Assembly: GCF_031755915.1 (NCBI RefSeq)
Contig: NC_083388.1
Span: forward strand, 12,660,501-12,724,500
DNA length: 64,000 nt
Direction: 5' to 3'
From: Ziziphus jujuba
Taxonomy: Eukaryota > Streptophyta > Magnoliopsida > Rosales > Rhamnaceae
Shown here: positions 1 through 10,605 of the stretch, piece by piece
Layout of the letters: every line of letters begins with the position of its first letter
Numbering within the stretch: the stretch's first letter is position 1
Notes under the pieces: model-generated
What the model saw: the letters and a program-made list of their open reading frames with translations, nothing else
Databases searched by the model: none
What the model was told of the DNA's origin: nothing
Position numbers and translations under genes: made by a program

Positions 1-1771
1 TTTAAAAACTGCTCTTTTGGATGGTTGATGGCTCACTAGTCTGTAAGGAGAACTCAACACTTTAGCCACAAACAAAACATGGATATCAGTACCAAGACCT
101 CTAAATGTCAATATTATTGGCTCAAAATGGGTTTACAATTTGAAATACAAAGACATGGGTCCCTTAATTGGTTCGAAGCATGTCTAGCTGCAAAATAATT
201 CGCACAAGTTCTAGGACAAAACTATGATAAAACTTTTAGCCCCATTGTCAACCCCACTACCATTAGATTAATCATTCCTCTTGCAATATCTTGGAATTGG
301 GTCTTAAAAGAGCTTAATGTTAAAACTGCCTTTCTTCATGGTAATCTTAAAGTGATTGTATACATGAAGCAACCTCATGGCTTTGTGAACCCTCAATTGC
401 CTCAACTTGTGTTTTGTCTCCAAAAGTCTCTTTATGGCCATAAGCAAGTTCCACGAGCTTGGTTTGATCGGTTATCTCAATTTTTATTGAACCTCGGCTT
501 TCTTCACAGTAAAAAGTTGATCTTTCGTTGTTTATATATAGTCATAGCTTAGTGCTTATTATATTTTTAATCTATGTGGATGATATAATTCTTGTAAGGA
601 ATATTGCAACTCCTATTCACTCTTTAATCGAGAAATTTGGGACGGAATTTGCCATTAAAAACCTTGGCAGTTTGCATTATTTTTTGGAAATTTCTATCAA
701 GTATTTCAAAGGTCATGCATTTCTTTCTCAATCATAGTACATTAAAGAAATCCTTCATTGTACAGGAATGCCCTCTTGTTCTTTCACAGCCATTCTAAGT
801 AGTATTAGAGAAAAACTTCAGCCTACAGATTATGAACCTGTTAATCCCTTTATCCATCCTAGTATAGTGGGACACTAGTATCTTATATTTATTCGACCTG
901 ATATTTGTCATACTATAAATTAGGATTGTCAACACTTCAACAATCCCATTGTTCTCCATTTTTGTATTGTATAAAGGATACTGCACTACCTTTAAGGTAC
1001 TCATGCTTATGGTTTATGATTTCTTAGTCAAAGTGCACCAAATTTGTATAGTTTTTTTATATTGACTGGGCAGGCTGTCCTATTACCAAACAAAGCACTT
1101 CAAATTTTTACTTTTTTCTGGGAGCAAACTATATTTTTTTTGGAATAATAAGAAACAACCAATTGTTTCTCGTTCAAGCACAGAAGCAAGTATATTTCCA
1201 TGGCTTCTACCACTACTAAAATCACAGGGATCACTTATCTCCTTCCTTTCATTGGTATCCGTCTCTTCTAGCCCCCACAACTATTTTGTGATAATATTAG
1301 TGCCTTGCATGTGACAGATAATCTCTTGTTTCATATACCATTTTGTTCATGAAAAAGTGGCTTTAGGTTTTCTTGTTACTCAATACATTGCTTTATTTAG
1401 TCAACTAGTAGATATATTCACAAAGCCTCTACCTCTAGCTAGTTTTAGTCTTTTCCATTTCAAGTTAAGAGTTCAATTTGTTCGCTCCACCAACTTGACA
1501 GGGCATATTAAGGATATATCCTATGTATCAGTCGAAGATTGTGATGATCCAACTAAAGCAAGTCCATAATTTAAGAAATCAAAATGATATCATTAATGAA
1601 GGAAATCTCCAAAAGTCATAGAATAAAATGTGTCCATCCACATATAGAATCAATTAGCCTTATTTCTTTCCTTCTTTGTATATTTTGTAAAATGCGTAAT
1701 TACTTTGGAAGAACTATGTAATCTGTATAAAAATCTTATCAATGTTAATGAGAAGTACAATAACTCATTCT
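1..1771 (+). mobile_element. Copia-1: 3' portion of a decayed Ty1/copia retrotransposon
   Basis: The left edge of the window lies inside a copia element. Reverse transcriptase and the RNase H C-terminus can be read on the plus strand, followed by a short stretch that looks like the end of an LTR. That stretch is AT-rich, carries a signature around 1725-1771 of the kind seen before the 3' end of plant copia LTRs, and ends TCTAACA. The 5' half lies outside the window or is lost. No second LTR is present to date the insertion. Confidence 0.7.
52..1569 (+). pseudogene. Copia-1 pol remnant (reverse transcriptase and RNase H)
   Basis: Broken pol of a copia retrotransposon. In order: an RT start with the copia-type NKTW and SKWVYNLKYK motifs (60-150), the VYMKQPHGFV motif (about 358-390), YGHKQVPRAW (433-462), the catalytic box IYVDDIIL (570-593), the NLGSLHYFL motif (660-690), and the RNase H C-terminal VDIFTKPLP near 1407-1433. 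The segments lie in different frames with many stops, so no polyprotein can be made. The YVDD box itself survives. Family assignment rests on the order and spelling of these copia RT/RNase H motifs. Confidence 0.75.
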
Positions 1772-2109
1772 AACAGTTTAGAATTCCTTATCAATGTCCT
1801 ATAAAGGAAAAACATTGGGTCAACTCATTTAGTAGATGGGAGACAATCTTCGTGAGTTCCAATGGTCACTTAAGTGGGAATCTTAAATCCTCTATTATTG
1901 GTATAACCTACAACCTAACCTATAATGACAATCAGATACCTTACTTCTTAATAAGCCAAGGAGTGACAGGCTAAAGATTTGGACTTTTATTTTGACGAAA
2001 AGTTTACCCTAAGTCATTGGTGTCCACTCCCTAAACTCTTCATGATTAAAAAAAAAAAATACACTTTATGATGGTCAAAGATTAGACCAGAGAACCATTA
2101 AAGGATGAT
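1772..2109. other. Unassigned stretch between two retrotransposon relics
   Basis: No coding signal or clear repeat was recognised. It may be flanking or gag/UTR sequence of the following gypsy element, but nothing in it proves that. Confidence 0.4.
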
Positions 2110-2129
2110 TTAGCAAAATGCTATCATCC

Positions 2130-3857
2130 GAAAATTTCCTTCTATGTGATTGCAATTGCAACTCATCCATGCACCACTTGTATGGTGGGACAGTTGAAGA
2201 ATAGGAATATTATTATTTTGATCAGCGGTGGTAGTACACATAATTCCATTGATAAAACGGTTGTTTCACAACTTAGATTACCAATTAACTAGGACAAAAA
2301 TTTTAAAATCATGATGGATAACAGGGAGCAAATTCAGTGCTCAAGCAAGTGTATAGGGTTAATCTTGCTTATTTAAGGATTCCCATGCTTGTCAACTTCT
2401 ATCTCTTACTTGAGCCTATCAAAATCAATTACTTGTAATCCATAATATCCCTCACAGATGATGGCATTATCAATAAATTTCATGGGTTTAACTATAGCCC
2501 AATGGAAGCCTTAATCGAAAAATAGTTACACTCATTGAACAATTCACTCTTTTTACTACAAACTATTTTGGTTTTACCCACCAAAAATGATGTCAACTTA
2601 TCTGTAGATTATCCTGAAGTTTAGGGTGAGTTTTAAGAAGTATTCTAAGAATTTATTGAGTTACTGTCATTACACACTCAAGGTCACATTATTTCGCTAT
2701 AACGAAACCATGGTCCTATCAATGTGCATCCATATTGTTATCCACACTACCAAAAATTTGAAATTGAACAAATGATGAATGAGTTTTTGGCTAAGATATT
2801 AATTCAGCCTAGCAACAATCCATTCTCATGACCAATACTCATGGCTACGATGGTAAATCGTTGTGGGAGGTTTTATGAGAATTATAAGGCACTTAATGAG
2901 ATAACCATCAATGACAAATATTCAACTCCTATCATCAATGACTTATTTGACTATTCACCAAGCTTTACTTATGTTTGGGTTATCACGTAATCTGAGTTCG
3001 CAAGGAGTACATCATAAAATCATTTTTTGCATACACAAAGGCTATTATGAATTTTTAATCATGCATTCAAACTCAATAATACTCCTATCCCATTCCAATG
3101 TCTTAAAATTAACTTATTCAAACCATTCCTACGTAGGTTTATATTAGTGGTTTTTCACAATATCTTGTTTATGCAAAACCTAAGAAGAATACTTGTCCTA
3201 TTTATGCACTATTTTTCAAATCTTATCCACTTATTAGTTGTTTGCTAGGAAATCAAAGTGTCGCTTGAGTCACAAGTCTACTATTTTAGGTATTTCATCT
3301 CTTGTCATGGAGTGAGTGTTGATCTTTCCCAAAACTTAAACAGTACAAGAATAGCCGACACCAACATCACATTGAGGAGTTTGTGGTTCTTTAGGACTCA
3401 TTGAATATTATAGAAAGTTTATCAATAGTTTTGGTGGAATGACAGCGCTATTTTCTCAATTATTATAAAAAACTAAGTTTGTATAGACCTCCAAGGCTAT
3501 CGAAACTTTCAATCACTTAAAGCAAGCTCTGACTTCCTCTTCCATCCTATAACTACCCACTTATTCCCAACTAGTTTAGATTGAAAGTTATGCATATGCA
3601 GAAGGCATTGGTATAATATTGATGTAGTAGGGGCATTCCATTTCCTACTTTAATGAGGCTCTAAAAGGTCAGTCTTTGGCCTTATCAACATAAAAGAAAA
3701 AAATCTTTGCAATTGTAAAGGCTATTCGAAAGTGGCAACCTTATTTACTTAGTAAGCTTTTTATTGTATGAACTAACTAGAAGAGTTTGAAATATATGCT
3801 GAAGTAGCATATTACCACTCTAGCACAATTCCATTGGTTATAAAAAATAATGGGTTA
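2130..3857 (+). pseudogene. Gypsy-1 protease / reverse transcriptase / RNase H remnant
   Basis: Fragments of a Ty3/gypsy polyprotein in several frames. A retropepsin-like segment with GGSTHNSIDKTVV lies near 2226-2265; its expected active-site Asp is replaced, as the reading is ISGGST. The RT N-terminus is recognisable at about 2700-2815 (GPINVHPYCYPHYQK and IQPSNNPFS), then a YKALNEITINDKYSTP motif at 2881-2930, and a chain of motifs around 3285-3440 matching the ISSHGVSVD and FLGLTGYYRKFI region of gypsy elements. RNase H (HPIAFFSKALKGQSLA-type, AIVKAIRKWQPYLL) lies at 3630-3760. Numerous stops and frameshifts; not functional. Confidence 0.75.
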
Positions 3858-3865
3858 TAAATATT
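3858..3865 (+). repeat. Left target-site duplication of 1.1-kb repeat copy A
   Basis: The 8-mer taaatatt lies immediately before the repeat and recurs at 4980-4987 immediately after it. It sits in the gypsy RNase H to integrase linker (GYKY codons), so it marks an insertion event. Confidence 0.55.
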
Positions 3866-4979
3866 GATACGAACCTAGCTCGACTTGCTCCTAAACCTGT
3901 ATTATATTCGCCTGAATCGTAATTAAGTTCAAGTTCTAATAATCACCTTGATCCCTAATCAACTTGTGATCAGAAACCTTGGTATATGATGAAGGTGCCA
4001 TAATAGCTGATGGACGTCTTATTGATAAGTCAAACTAAAACACTTGATCTCTATTAAGTGTTTCATGTGTTTAAAGAGAATAAAATGAATTCTTCTCACA
4101 AATAATTTTTGAATAATATTCTAAGTTGTTGTTCCATTGAAAAATAAGTATTTAAATAGGCTAAGGATTACAAAACAAAAATCCTAAAACACATTAGGAA
4201 AACTAATCAAAGGTGTAGGAAACATGAGGTGGCCGAATTCCCTTTCTTTCCTAATCTAAATTTGATAAATTAATTCCTTTATTTTGAATAGGAATTAATT
4301 AATTCACAACCAAAATAATAAAATTCTAGCTTTCCTAAAGTAATTTGTATAGAAAATAAATAATTAAAAATCAAAATAAATGACTAATTTCCTAAAACAG
4401 AAGTCAAATTTCAAATTAGAAAACTAGTTGATAGTTTTACAAAAAAGCTATCTTTGTCCAATCACCAGCTAGTTTAGGTTCAAAATCAGCTCTAATATAC
4501 AATGTAGAATGCCAAATAGAATTAATATTGGTTCCCATATGTCGCCCTTGATTGGAATAAGAAAAAGTTATTTGATCCACAAGAAAGGTCAAAGTCAGTA
4601 CCAAAACCATGAATTTTCGGCCAAATTGAAAATGTATGCGCAAATGTGATGGATGACCAGCCTTTTTTTGCTTTATGGCCCCTTAAAGTGCTCAATCACA
4701 TTCATAAGTTACAAATTTATTCCTTGCTGTCCGGAGTCCATAGAAGCACCAAAATAGCTTAGCAAGTCCATTTCCGCCTTCATAACTTGGATACATAAGA
4801 CGGGTTTTGGATCTTCGGTATTATCATGCCCTCTTAAGAATTAATAACACCTTGTATAAAGCTGATCAGGTTGTCTTTAAATCTGTTAGCTTATGCCTGT
4901 GTGATTGGCCCCATCTTCAATTGTACAGGATCAACACCCCAATGGGTAGTCAATTATACAGGTACGAGCAGATTCTCAT
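3866..4979 (-). repeat. 1.1-kb dispersed repeat, copy A, inserted in Gypsy-1
   Basis: About 1,114 bp beginning gatacgaacctag and ending gattctcat, collinear with 6896-8013 over its full length. Shared landmarks include aaccttggtat, cctaaaaca-type AT-rich tracts and the final 200 bp. On the minus strand, the right-hand end encodes a broken peptide containing GPIT.A.ANRFK and FIQGVIN. This resembles the TRAQAKRFKE-type motif found in plant Ty3/gypsy polyproteins. It is flanked by taaatatt on both sides. It is probably a non-autonomous or deleted LTR-retroelement derivative, but no TG...CA ends with a 5-bp duplication fit, so the class is open. Confidence 0.6.
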
Positions 4980-4987
4980 TAAATATT

Positions 4988-5487
4988 CAACCAATACAAT
5001 AAGGGAAAGGAAAATTGCAATGCTGTTTCCCTTTCATGCATGGCCAAATTTCAGTGTCAAATGGTGACCTAACAATATCTTGATTGGTGTACTACCTTCA
5101 ATGGGTAGTCTTATAGAATCATACTTAACTTTCAATCTCTACCTAATAGACTGCTCGATCTTATCCTTCAATATACGTAAATTGATTTAAATAAAAGAGA
5201 ACATGTTTGACCTCTATTCTAATTCTACTTGCTTTAAAAATGTATTATGCTTCTATAATCGATGGGTACTTTGGATATCACAAAACCTTTAATCAACTAA
5301 AATGTGACTTCTTTTTGCCATGGATGCGAGTTGCTGTTAAAAATTATATTTGTGATTGCAACACCTGCCAATGCTAGAAGAATGGTTACACTAAACCAGC
5401 TGGGCTTCTCCAACCACTTTCCATTTCTGAATGGATTTATTTTGATATCTCTATGGACTTCATTGAGTGTTTCCACCTCCTATATGT
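4988..5487 (+). pseudogene. Gypsy-1 integrase remnant
   Basis: Resumes the gypsy frame right after the 1.1-kb insertion: QP...GKEN linker followed by CMAKF-type sequence, then the integrase zinc-finger region near 5270-5440 with FFLPWMRVAVKNYI, CDCNTC, KNGYTKPAGLLQPLP and SMDFIE-type motifs. These are the H2C2 finger and start of the catalytic core of Ty3/gypsy integrases. The frame is broken by stops and ends abruptly at the copia-2 5' LTR. Confidence 0.7.
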
Positions 5488-6159
5488 TGAGTTTGTGATT
5501 CAAAGTTTTGTTTTATAAAGATTTGGTTTTACTAAGGAAAAGCTTATGTAGAGGAAGAGAAGATTTTAACAGATTGAAGCAGAGCATTGGCAAGATAACA
5601 TTTCGAGCATTGCAGCTCTATGCACCAAGGCTCATGATGGTTTTTGGCAGTGTCTTTAGCACCGTAGCACTAGTCAAGTAGAGTTGCAACACTATAGCAT
5701 ATATAATATTTTTAGGTATTTTACTTTTTTGACCCTGCTTTAGCTTTTGAAGTCTTGTATAAAACCAAAATACTAAAAGAGAAGGGTAAGAGATAGAGTT
5801 TCGAAAGTTGTTTTTCGAGAGAGAAAAAAAGCGGATGCTTTTGGATTGTTCTTTTTATAAAGTTTACGGTCAAAAGGGAAAGCTTTGTAATTTATTCTAG
5901 ATTAACAAAATATTCTTTTTCTTGTTTACCTATGGATGTAAATCGTAGCATAGAAAATTGAACGACATAATTTTTCTAATGTCTTTTTTTTTTTCTTTAT
6001 TCTTGTTTGTCTTTAGGTTATATGCTTGTTGTTTATTTTGTTCCTTAGATTATTGTTGCATCTAGTGTTGCCTTTATTTTTTCTACATATATTGTTTGCT
6101 TAATACTTGTGTGAGATTTCTAGTTTTACCAAAATCTACTGATCAAAGTTTTTTCCACA
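5488..6159 (+). repeat. Copia-2 5' LTR
   Basis: Starts TGAGTTTGTGATTC and ends TTTTCCACA just before the primer binding site. Alignable blocks with 10139-10605 include ACTAAGGAAAAGC, ATAGCATATATAATATTTTTAG and the TGTGAGATTTCTAGTTTTACC region. It contains a central block (about 5860-6040) absent from the 3' copy. Confidence 0.65.
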
Positions 6160-6174
6160 AATTAGTATTAGAGC
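6160..6174 (+). other. Copia-2 primer binding site
   Basis: aattagtattagagc directly after the 5' LTR is a two-mutation version of TGGTATCAGAGC, the initiator-methionine tRNA complement used by most plant copia elements. Confidence 0.6.
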
Positions 6175-6295
6175 ACTAGGTTTGGATTTGAGGATTTTAG
6201 TAGCTATTGGGTATTGAAATTTTTTAGAGGTGGAATTGTTTATTGCTTTTGTTATGGTATAAATCTAAAGGTAAAAGAAAATAGATATAGATACA

Positions 6296-6895
6296 AAGTT
6301 TAAACTTGAGGAATTCATCAGTGTGAATGATTTCGAGCTTTGGAAAATGAAAATGAAGGCGATATTGGTTAAAGATGAACGGAAGCTTCCACAATGCATG
6401 AAATATGAGGAAAAGAAAGATTTGTTAAAGAAGGCTTCTAGTTCTTTGATTTTTAGACTTAGAGATAAAGTCCAGTGGGAAATGGTGAAGAAAACTACAA
6501 TGGTTGATGTTTTGAAGAAGGTAGAAGAATTGTACATGTCAAAATCGATCCCAAATCGTAACTTCTTAAAGTAGTAATTCTTTGAGTTCAAGACAAGCAA
6601 AGATAAAACTCTAACTAACAATTTTGATGAGTTTAAGAACTTAATTCTAGATCTTGAAAGTGTTTAGGTTACCATTTTGGATGAAGATCAAGCAATGATC
6701 TTATTAAGTTCACTTCTTAGTGGTTATGAGCACTTTGTTGATGCTTTGAAATATGATAGACAAACTTTGAAGCTGGAACAAATATTAGCTACTACAAATA
6801 TAAAAGATGAGAAAAAGAAAGAGTGGCAAATCGAATAATAGTGAATGTCTAACTATCAGAGGTAAATTTGAAAAGAAATCTAGAAAAGATGATGT
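6296..6895 (+). pseudogene. Copia-2 gag remnant
   Basis: Copia gag N-terminal half. The conserved start (NDFELWKMKMKAILV, about 6322-6366) is followed by KWEMV-like spacing and an open stretch to 6574. A stop interrupts FLK at 6572-6574, after which FKTSKDKTLTNNFDEFKNLI and LLSSLLSGYEHFVDAL continue in frame to about 6760. The domain is cut by the 1.1-kb repeat at 6896, before the zinc knuckle. Confidence 0.75.
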
Positions 6896-8013
6896 GACAC
6901 GAATCTAGGTCGACTCACGTCTAAACCCATATTATATTAGCCCGGATCTTAATTAAGTTCAAGTTCTTATGGGAAAACCTTAACCCCTAACCAACCTGTG
7001 ATTAGAAACCTTGGTATAATGAAGACGCAACAATAGGTGATGGATATCCTATTGATAAGTCAAAACTAAAACACTCATTCTCTAATTGTGTTTTAGGTGT
7101 TTAAGAAGAACAAAGAAATTCTATCTTACAATTAACTTTCTAAATATTATTAAAGGCGTGTTCTTCCTAAAAAATAAGCCCTTAAATAGGCTAGAGTCAT
7201 AAAACAATAAACCCTAAAGATTTAAGACAAAACTGGCCGAAAGGATTGGGAAACCTAATGTGGCTGAATTTTCTCTCTCCTTTTCTAATCTCATTTTGAT
7301 TAATTAATTCTTTTATTTTGAATTAGGAATTAATTAATTTAAAAGGAAAAAAATAAAATAATAACTTTCCTAAGATGATTTTTCCAGCAAATAAATAAAT
7401 AGAAACCAACTAAAAAACTAATTTCCTAAAACAAAAGTCAAAATCAAATTAGGAAACTAAATAACTATCTTTTTTACTAAGCTATCTTTGACCATTCTTT
7501 GACCAATTTAAGCTCTAAATCAACTTCCATATGTATTTTAGGATTATCATTGAGTCCTATATGTTTCCCTTGATTGGAACAAAGAGAAAATGCCAACTCA
7601 GCAAAATACAGTAAAGCCAACAACAAAATACAATAAAACTGGCCAAACTCCCTCCTATGCGCACACCACCTGTTTGGATGCTTTAGCTTCTACCTTGTTT
7701 TGATTCTATGACCTCTTAGAGATATTCATTGAATCCATGAAGTGTTGGAACCATTTCTCACTATTCGGAGTCCATATTTGTACTAAAACAGTATCCGGGT
7801 CCATATCGGCTTTCGCCACTTGGATGCTTAAAACGGGTCTCGTATCTTAGGGTATTGACAATCCCTTTTGAGGATTAATTACTCCCTATATAAATGCAGC
7901 CATTTTTTCCTTAAATCTCTTAGCTTGAGCCCTAATGATCATCCCAGTCTTCATCCGTATCAGGTCAGCATCCCAGCGGGTTATCGATTGTGCGGGCACG
8001 GGTGGATTCTCAT
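6896..8013 (-). repeat. 1.1-kb dispersed repeat, copy B, inserted in Copia-2 gag
   Basis: Begins gacacgaatctagg and ends gattctcat, matching copy A end to end in the same orientation. On the minus strand its right end reads R-A-Q-A-K-R-F-K-E-K then a stop and GVINPQKG, the counterpart of the copy A relic, followed by an alignable PVLSIQV.KAD/EMD stretch. Flanking duplication is weak (atgat shared on both sides), so either the target site has decayed or the true ends differ slightly. Confidence 0.6.
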
Positions 8014-9680
8014 CATGATCGATATGATAGGAGCAAATTGAAACTAAAGTAAGTCATATTAAAAGGAAATGTTCTAACAGATTTAGAAAGAAGAAAGGAA
8101 AAAAAATAGAAGATAAAGATGCAAGTGATGTTTTTAAGAGTTATGAGAGTGTGGACGTACTTCTTGTAGTGGACAACATGTATAACCATGATTGAAACTT
8201 GGATTCTGGATATTCCTTTCATAGGTGTCCAAATAGGAGTTTGTTTGAATCTTTCACTAAAATTGATGATAGATGAGTCTTCATGGGGAATGATGCAGGA
8301 TGTAATATTAGAGGTATTGGTTCTGTAAAATTAGAGTTGCATAATGATAGCTTCAGGAATCTAACCAATGTGAGTTATATAGATGAGTTTAAAAGGAATT
8401 TAAACTAACTTGGAAAGTTAGAATAGAGTGGATATGTATTTAAAGCTAAGAGGGGCATCCTTAAACTTTTGAAAGCATCTTTAGTCGTAACAAAAATAAG
8501 GAAAGTCAATGACTTGTATGTGCTTGATGGGGTTGCAATTTCTAGTGAACTTCCAGTGGTTTCTTCTAAGAAATTGAGTAAAGCTACATTCCAGCACAGG
8601 AAGCGTGGGCATATTAATGAGAAAGAACTAATGGAGCTTAGCATGCAAAACCTATTGGTTGGAGATAAGCTTGAATATTTAGGCTTCTGTGATCATTGTG
8701 CTACTTGCAAGCAAGCACAAGTAAACTTTAATGTTACAGCACATAGAACTAAGGAGAATTTGGAAGTGATCTATGCTAACTTATTGGGACTAATGAGAAC
8801 ACCATCTTGGAGGCTATAGGTACTTTATAAAACTCATTGATGATTATTCAAAGATAATGTGGATTTGCTTCTTAAAAACCAAGGATGAGGCACTATTGAA
8901 TTTTAAAAAGTGGAAGAATATGGTTGAAACTCAAACCACCTAGACTATCAAAAGGTTGCAACCCAACAATGGCCTTGAACATTGCAATTAGTTGTTTGAC
9001 GCTTATCGTAATGAGCATAAGATTGTCAGGTATACGACAATGATGATGACTCCTTAGAAAAATTGTTTAGCTGAAATAATGAACAAAATAATTTTGGAGA
9101 AGGTCAAAAGAATGTTGAAACACTCCAAACAATCTATTCAATTTTAGGCTAAAGCTTTGAATACTATTGTATATTTGATCAATTGGAGTCCCTCTGCTGC
9201 AACTAGTTTCAAGAATTCTATAGAGATGTGGTCAAGATAGGCTCAAAATTTAGGTAATATTGAAATTTTTGGATGTACGTGTTTGCTAAGGAAGGAAGAT
9301 TACAATCTAGATTATTGGAATGTATCTTCATGGGGCATTAAGATGAAAATGAAGCTTTTAGACTTTAGAATCGTGTTACCAAAAGGTGCATATTTGTAGA
9401 GATGTGCTTTTCCATGAATGTGAATTACTTGGTGTGATATGGGAGTAATTCACATCTAAGATACCAAAGTAAGTAATGAAGAGCTTGAGTTTAAGGTTGA
9501 ATTGCCTTGTAGTCTAAGTGATTAACAAGAAGCTTATTTGAATACACTGAAAGTTGATGGTAATTTGCTTGAGTATGAATTGGCCATGATTAATGGAAGG
9601 TAGACTAGAGCCCCTGTGAAATATGGAGCCTAAAGTGATTGCTTATGCAATTATAGTTGTTGAAGATCATAATTTTTTAG
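8014..9680 (+). pseudogene. Copia-2 protease / GAG-pre-integrase / integrase remnant
   Basis: After the inserted repeat the gag-pol frame resumes. DASDVFKSYES leads into the protease with an intact LDSGYSFH motif near 8199-8222 and CPNRSLFE. A VNDLYVLDG segment and the GAG-pre-integrase/zinc-finger region (FQHRKRGHINEKELMEL, FCDHC.TCKQA) lie at 8505-8730. Integrase core pieces follow: RNEHKIVRYTT near 9008-9040, NCLAEIMNKIILEKVKRML near 9062-9120 and WSPSAAT near 9185. Stops and frameshifts throughout. Confidence 0.75.
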
Positions 9681-9689
9681 TCCAAGTAA

Positions 9690-10138
9690 AGCTTTGAATT
9701 TGAAGGATGAGATGGATATGAAGCTAAGTTCTTTTGTTATCAAACCTGAAGGAGTTGTGCTCAACGAAGCTCCTTATGGTTTGTGGGGTGCAGCTTGACA
9801 ATGGAAAAGAGTAAGAGTTCCCTATATGTATATCAGAGGTTGCCTCAAATGTTGATTGGTCTATACAAAACTTGATATTGCTCACTCAGTTAGTGTGGAT
9901 AGGAAGTAATTGAGAAATCCTAAGGAACTATATTGGGAAGCACGGAAATGGATCTTAGTGATGCTATAAAATCCATGAATCTTGGCCTTGTATGTAAAAA
10001 AGGAGAAAACAATAGTATTTGTCTTGCAATGTATGACCTTAGGCAGGGTATTAGCCTAAGCAATGTGCATGATAACTGATAAAGAGGTAAACAAGGTAGA
10101 AGAAATTGGAGATAAATTTAAAGTCAAGGTGAAGATTT
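9690..10138 (+). pseudogene. Copia-2 RNase H-side remnant after RT deletion
   Basis: LKDEMDMKL at 9700-9726 is followed within about 130 bp by the post-RT motif YTKLDIAHSVSV (about 9860-9895) and a KELYWEARKWIL motif typical of the copia linker before RNase H. The whole RT core, including the YVDD box, is missing, so an internal deletion of several hundred base pairs is inferred. The 3' end carries the purine-rich tract before the 3' LTR. Confidence 0.6.
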
Positions 10139-10605
10139 TGAGTTTGTCATTCTAAATTTAAAGTTATCGAGTTTGGATATGACTAAGAAAAAGCTTGTCT
10201 GAAAGGAGAAGCTGAAAGACTGAAATAGAGCATTGGTTAGATAGCTTTCGGGTGCTGTAGCCCTGCATTATAGGCACTGCAACATCTCCGTGTGTTCAAA
10301 TACATGCAATGATAGAGCCATCAATGCCATGAGGCTACGACATCAAGGTTCATGGTGGTTTTGGCAGTATCTTCAATACCAAGGCACTGGTCATGTAGAA
10401 CTATAGTGTATCTAATGTTCTTTAGCTATTTTAATTCTTTACACTTCTTTGGTTTTGGGGATTTTGTAAAAAATGTGAAAACTAAGAGAACGAGTTTAGA
10501 GAGCTACTGGTCTTGCCATTATTTTTTTTGCATGTATTATTTACTTAAGAATTGTGTGAGATTCCTAGTTTTTCCAAAATCTCTAAGTGGGTTTTTTTCT
10601 CCTTA
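10139..10605 (+). repeat. Copia-2 3' LTR
   Basis: Starts TGAGTTTGTCATTC and aligns to the 5' LTR through GACTAAGAAAAAGC, GGTTTTGGCAGTATCTTC and the TGTGAGATTCCTAGTTTTTCC end. Internal indels and many substitutions show that the insertion is old. Confidence 0.6.

Larger units (their letters stand above)
2110..5487 (+). mobile_element. Gypsy-1: decayed Ty3/gypsy retrotransposon, internal region
   Basis: Protease, reverse transcriptase, RNase H and integrase zinc-finger signatures follow in Ty3/gypsy order on the plus strand. The element is interrupted by the 1.1-kb repeat at 3866-4979 and cut on the right, inside integrase, where copia-2 starts at 5488. I could not identify LTRs, and the rest of integrase is not recognisable beyond copia-2, so the element is truncated or strongly diverged. 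Confidence 0.75.
5488..10605 (+). mobile_element. Copia-2: decayed LTR retrotransposon with both LTRs, RT deleted
   Basis: Both ends align and begin TGAGTTTGT: 5' LTR at 5488-6159 and 3' LTR at 10139-10605. A methionine-tRNA-type primer binding site follows the 5' LTR and a purine-rich caaggtgaagatt precedes the 3' LTR. Gag, protease, GAG-pre-integrase and integrase are readable in order. Reverse transcriptase is missing between about 9700 and 9830, and 6896-8013 is an insertion of the 1.1-kb repeat. The 3' LTR is about 200 bp shorter than the 5' LTR. No matching 5-bp target duplication is evident (tatgt against gattt). Confidence 0.75.

Noticed and set aside
3866..8013. The two 1.1-kb repeats as the LTR pair of a single element
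   Set aside because: They lie inside two different retrotransposons (gypsy and copia-2), and the copia-2 LTR lies between them, so they are separate insertions.
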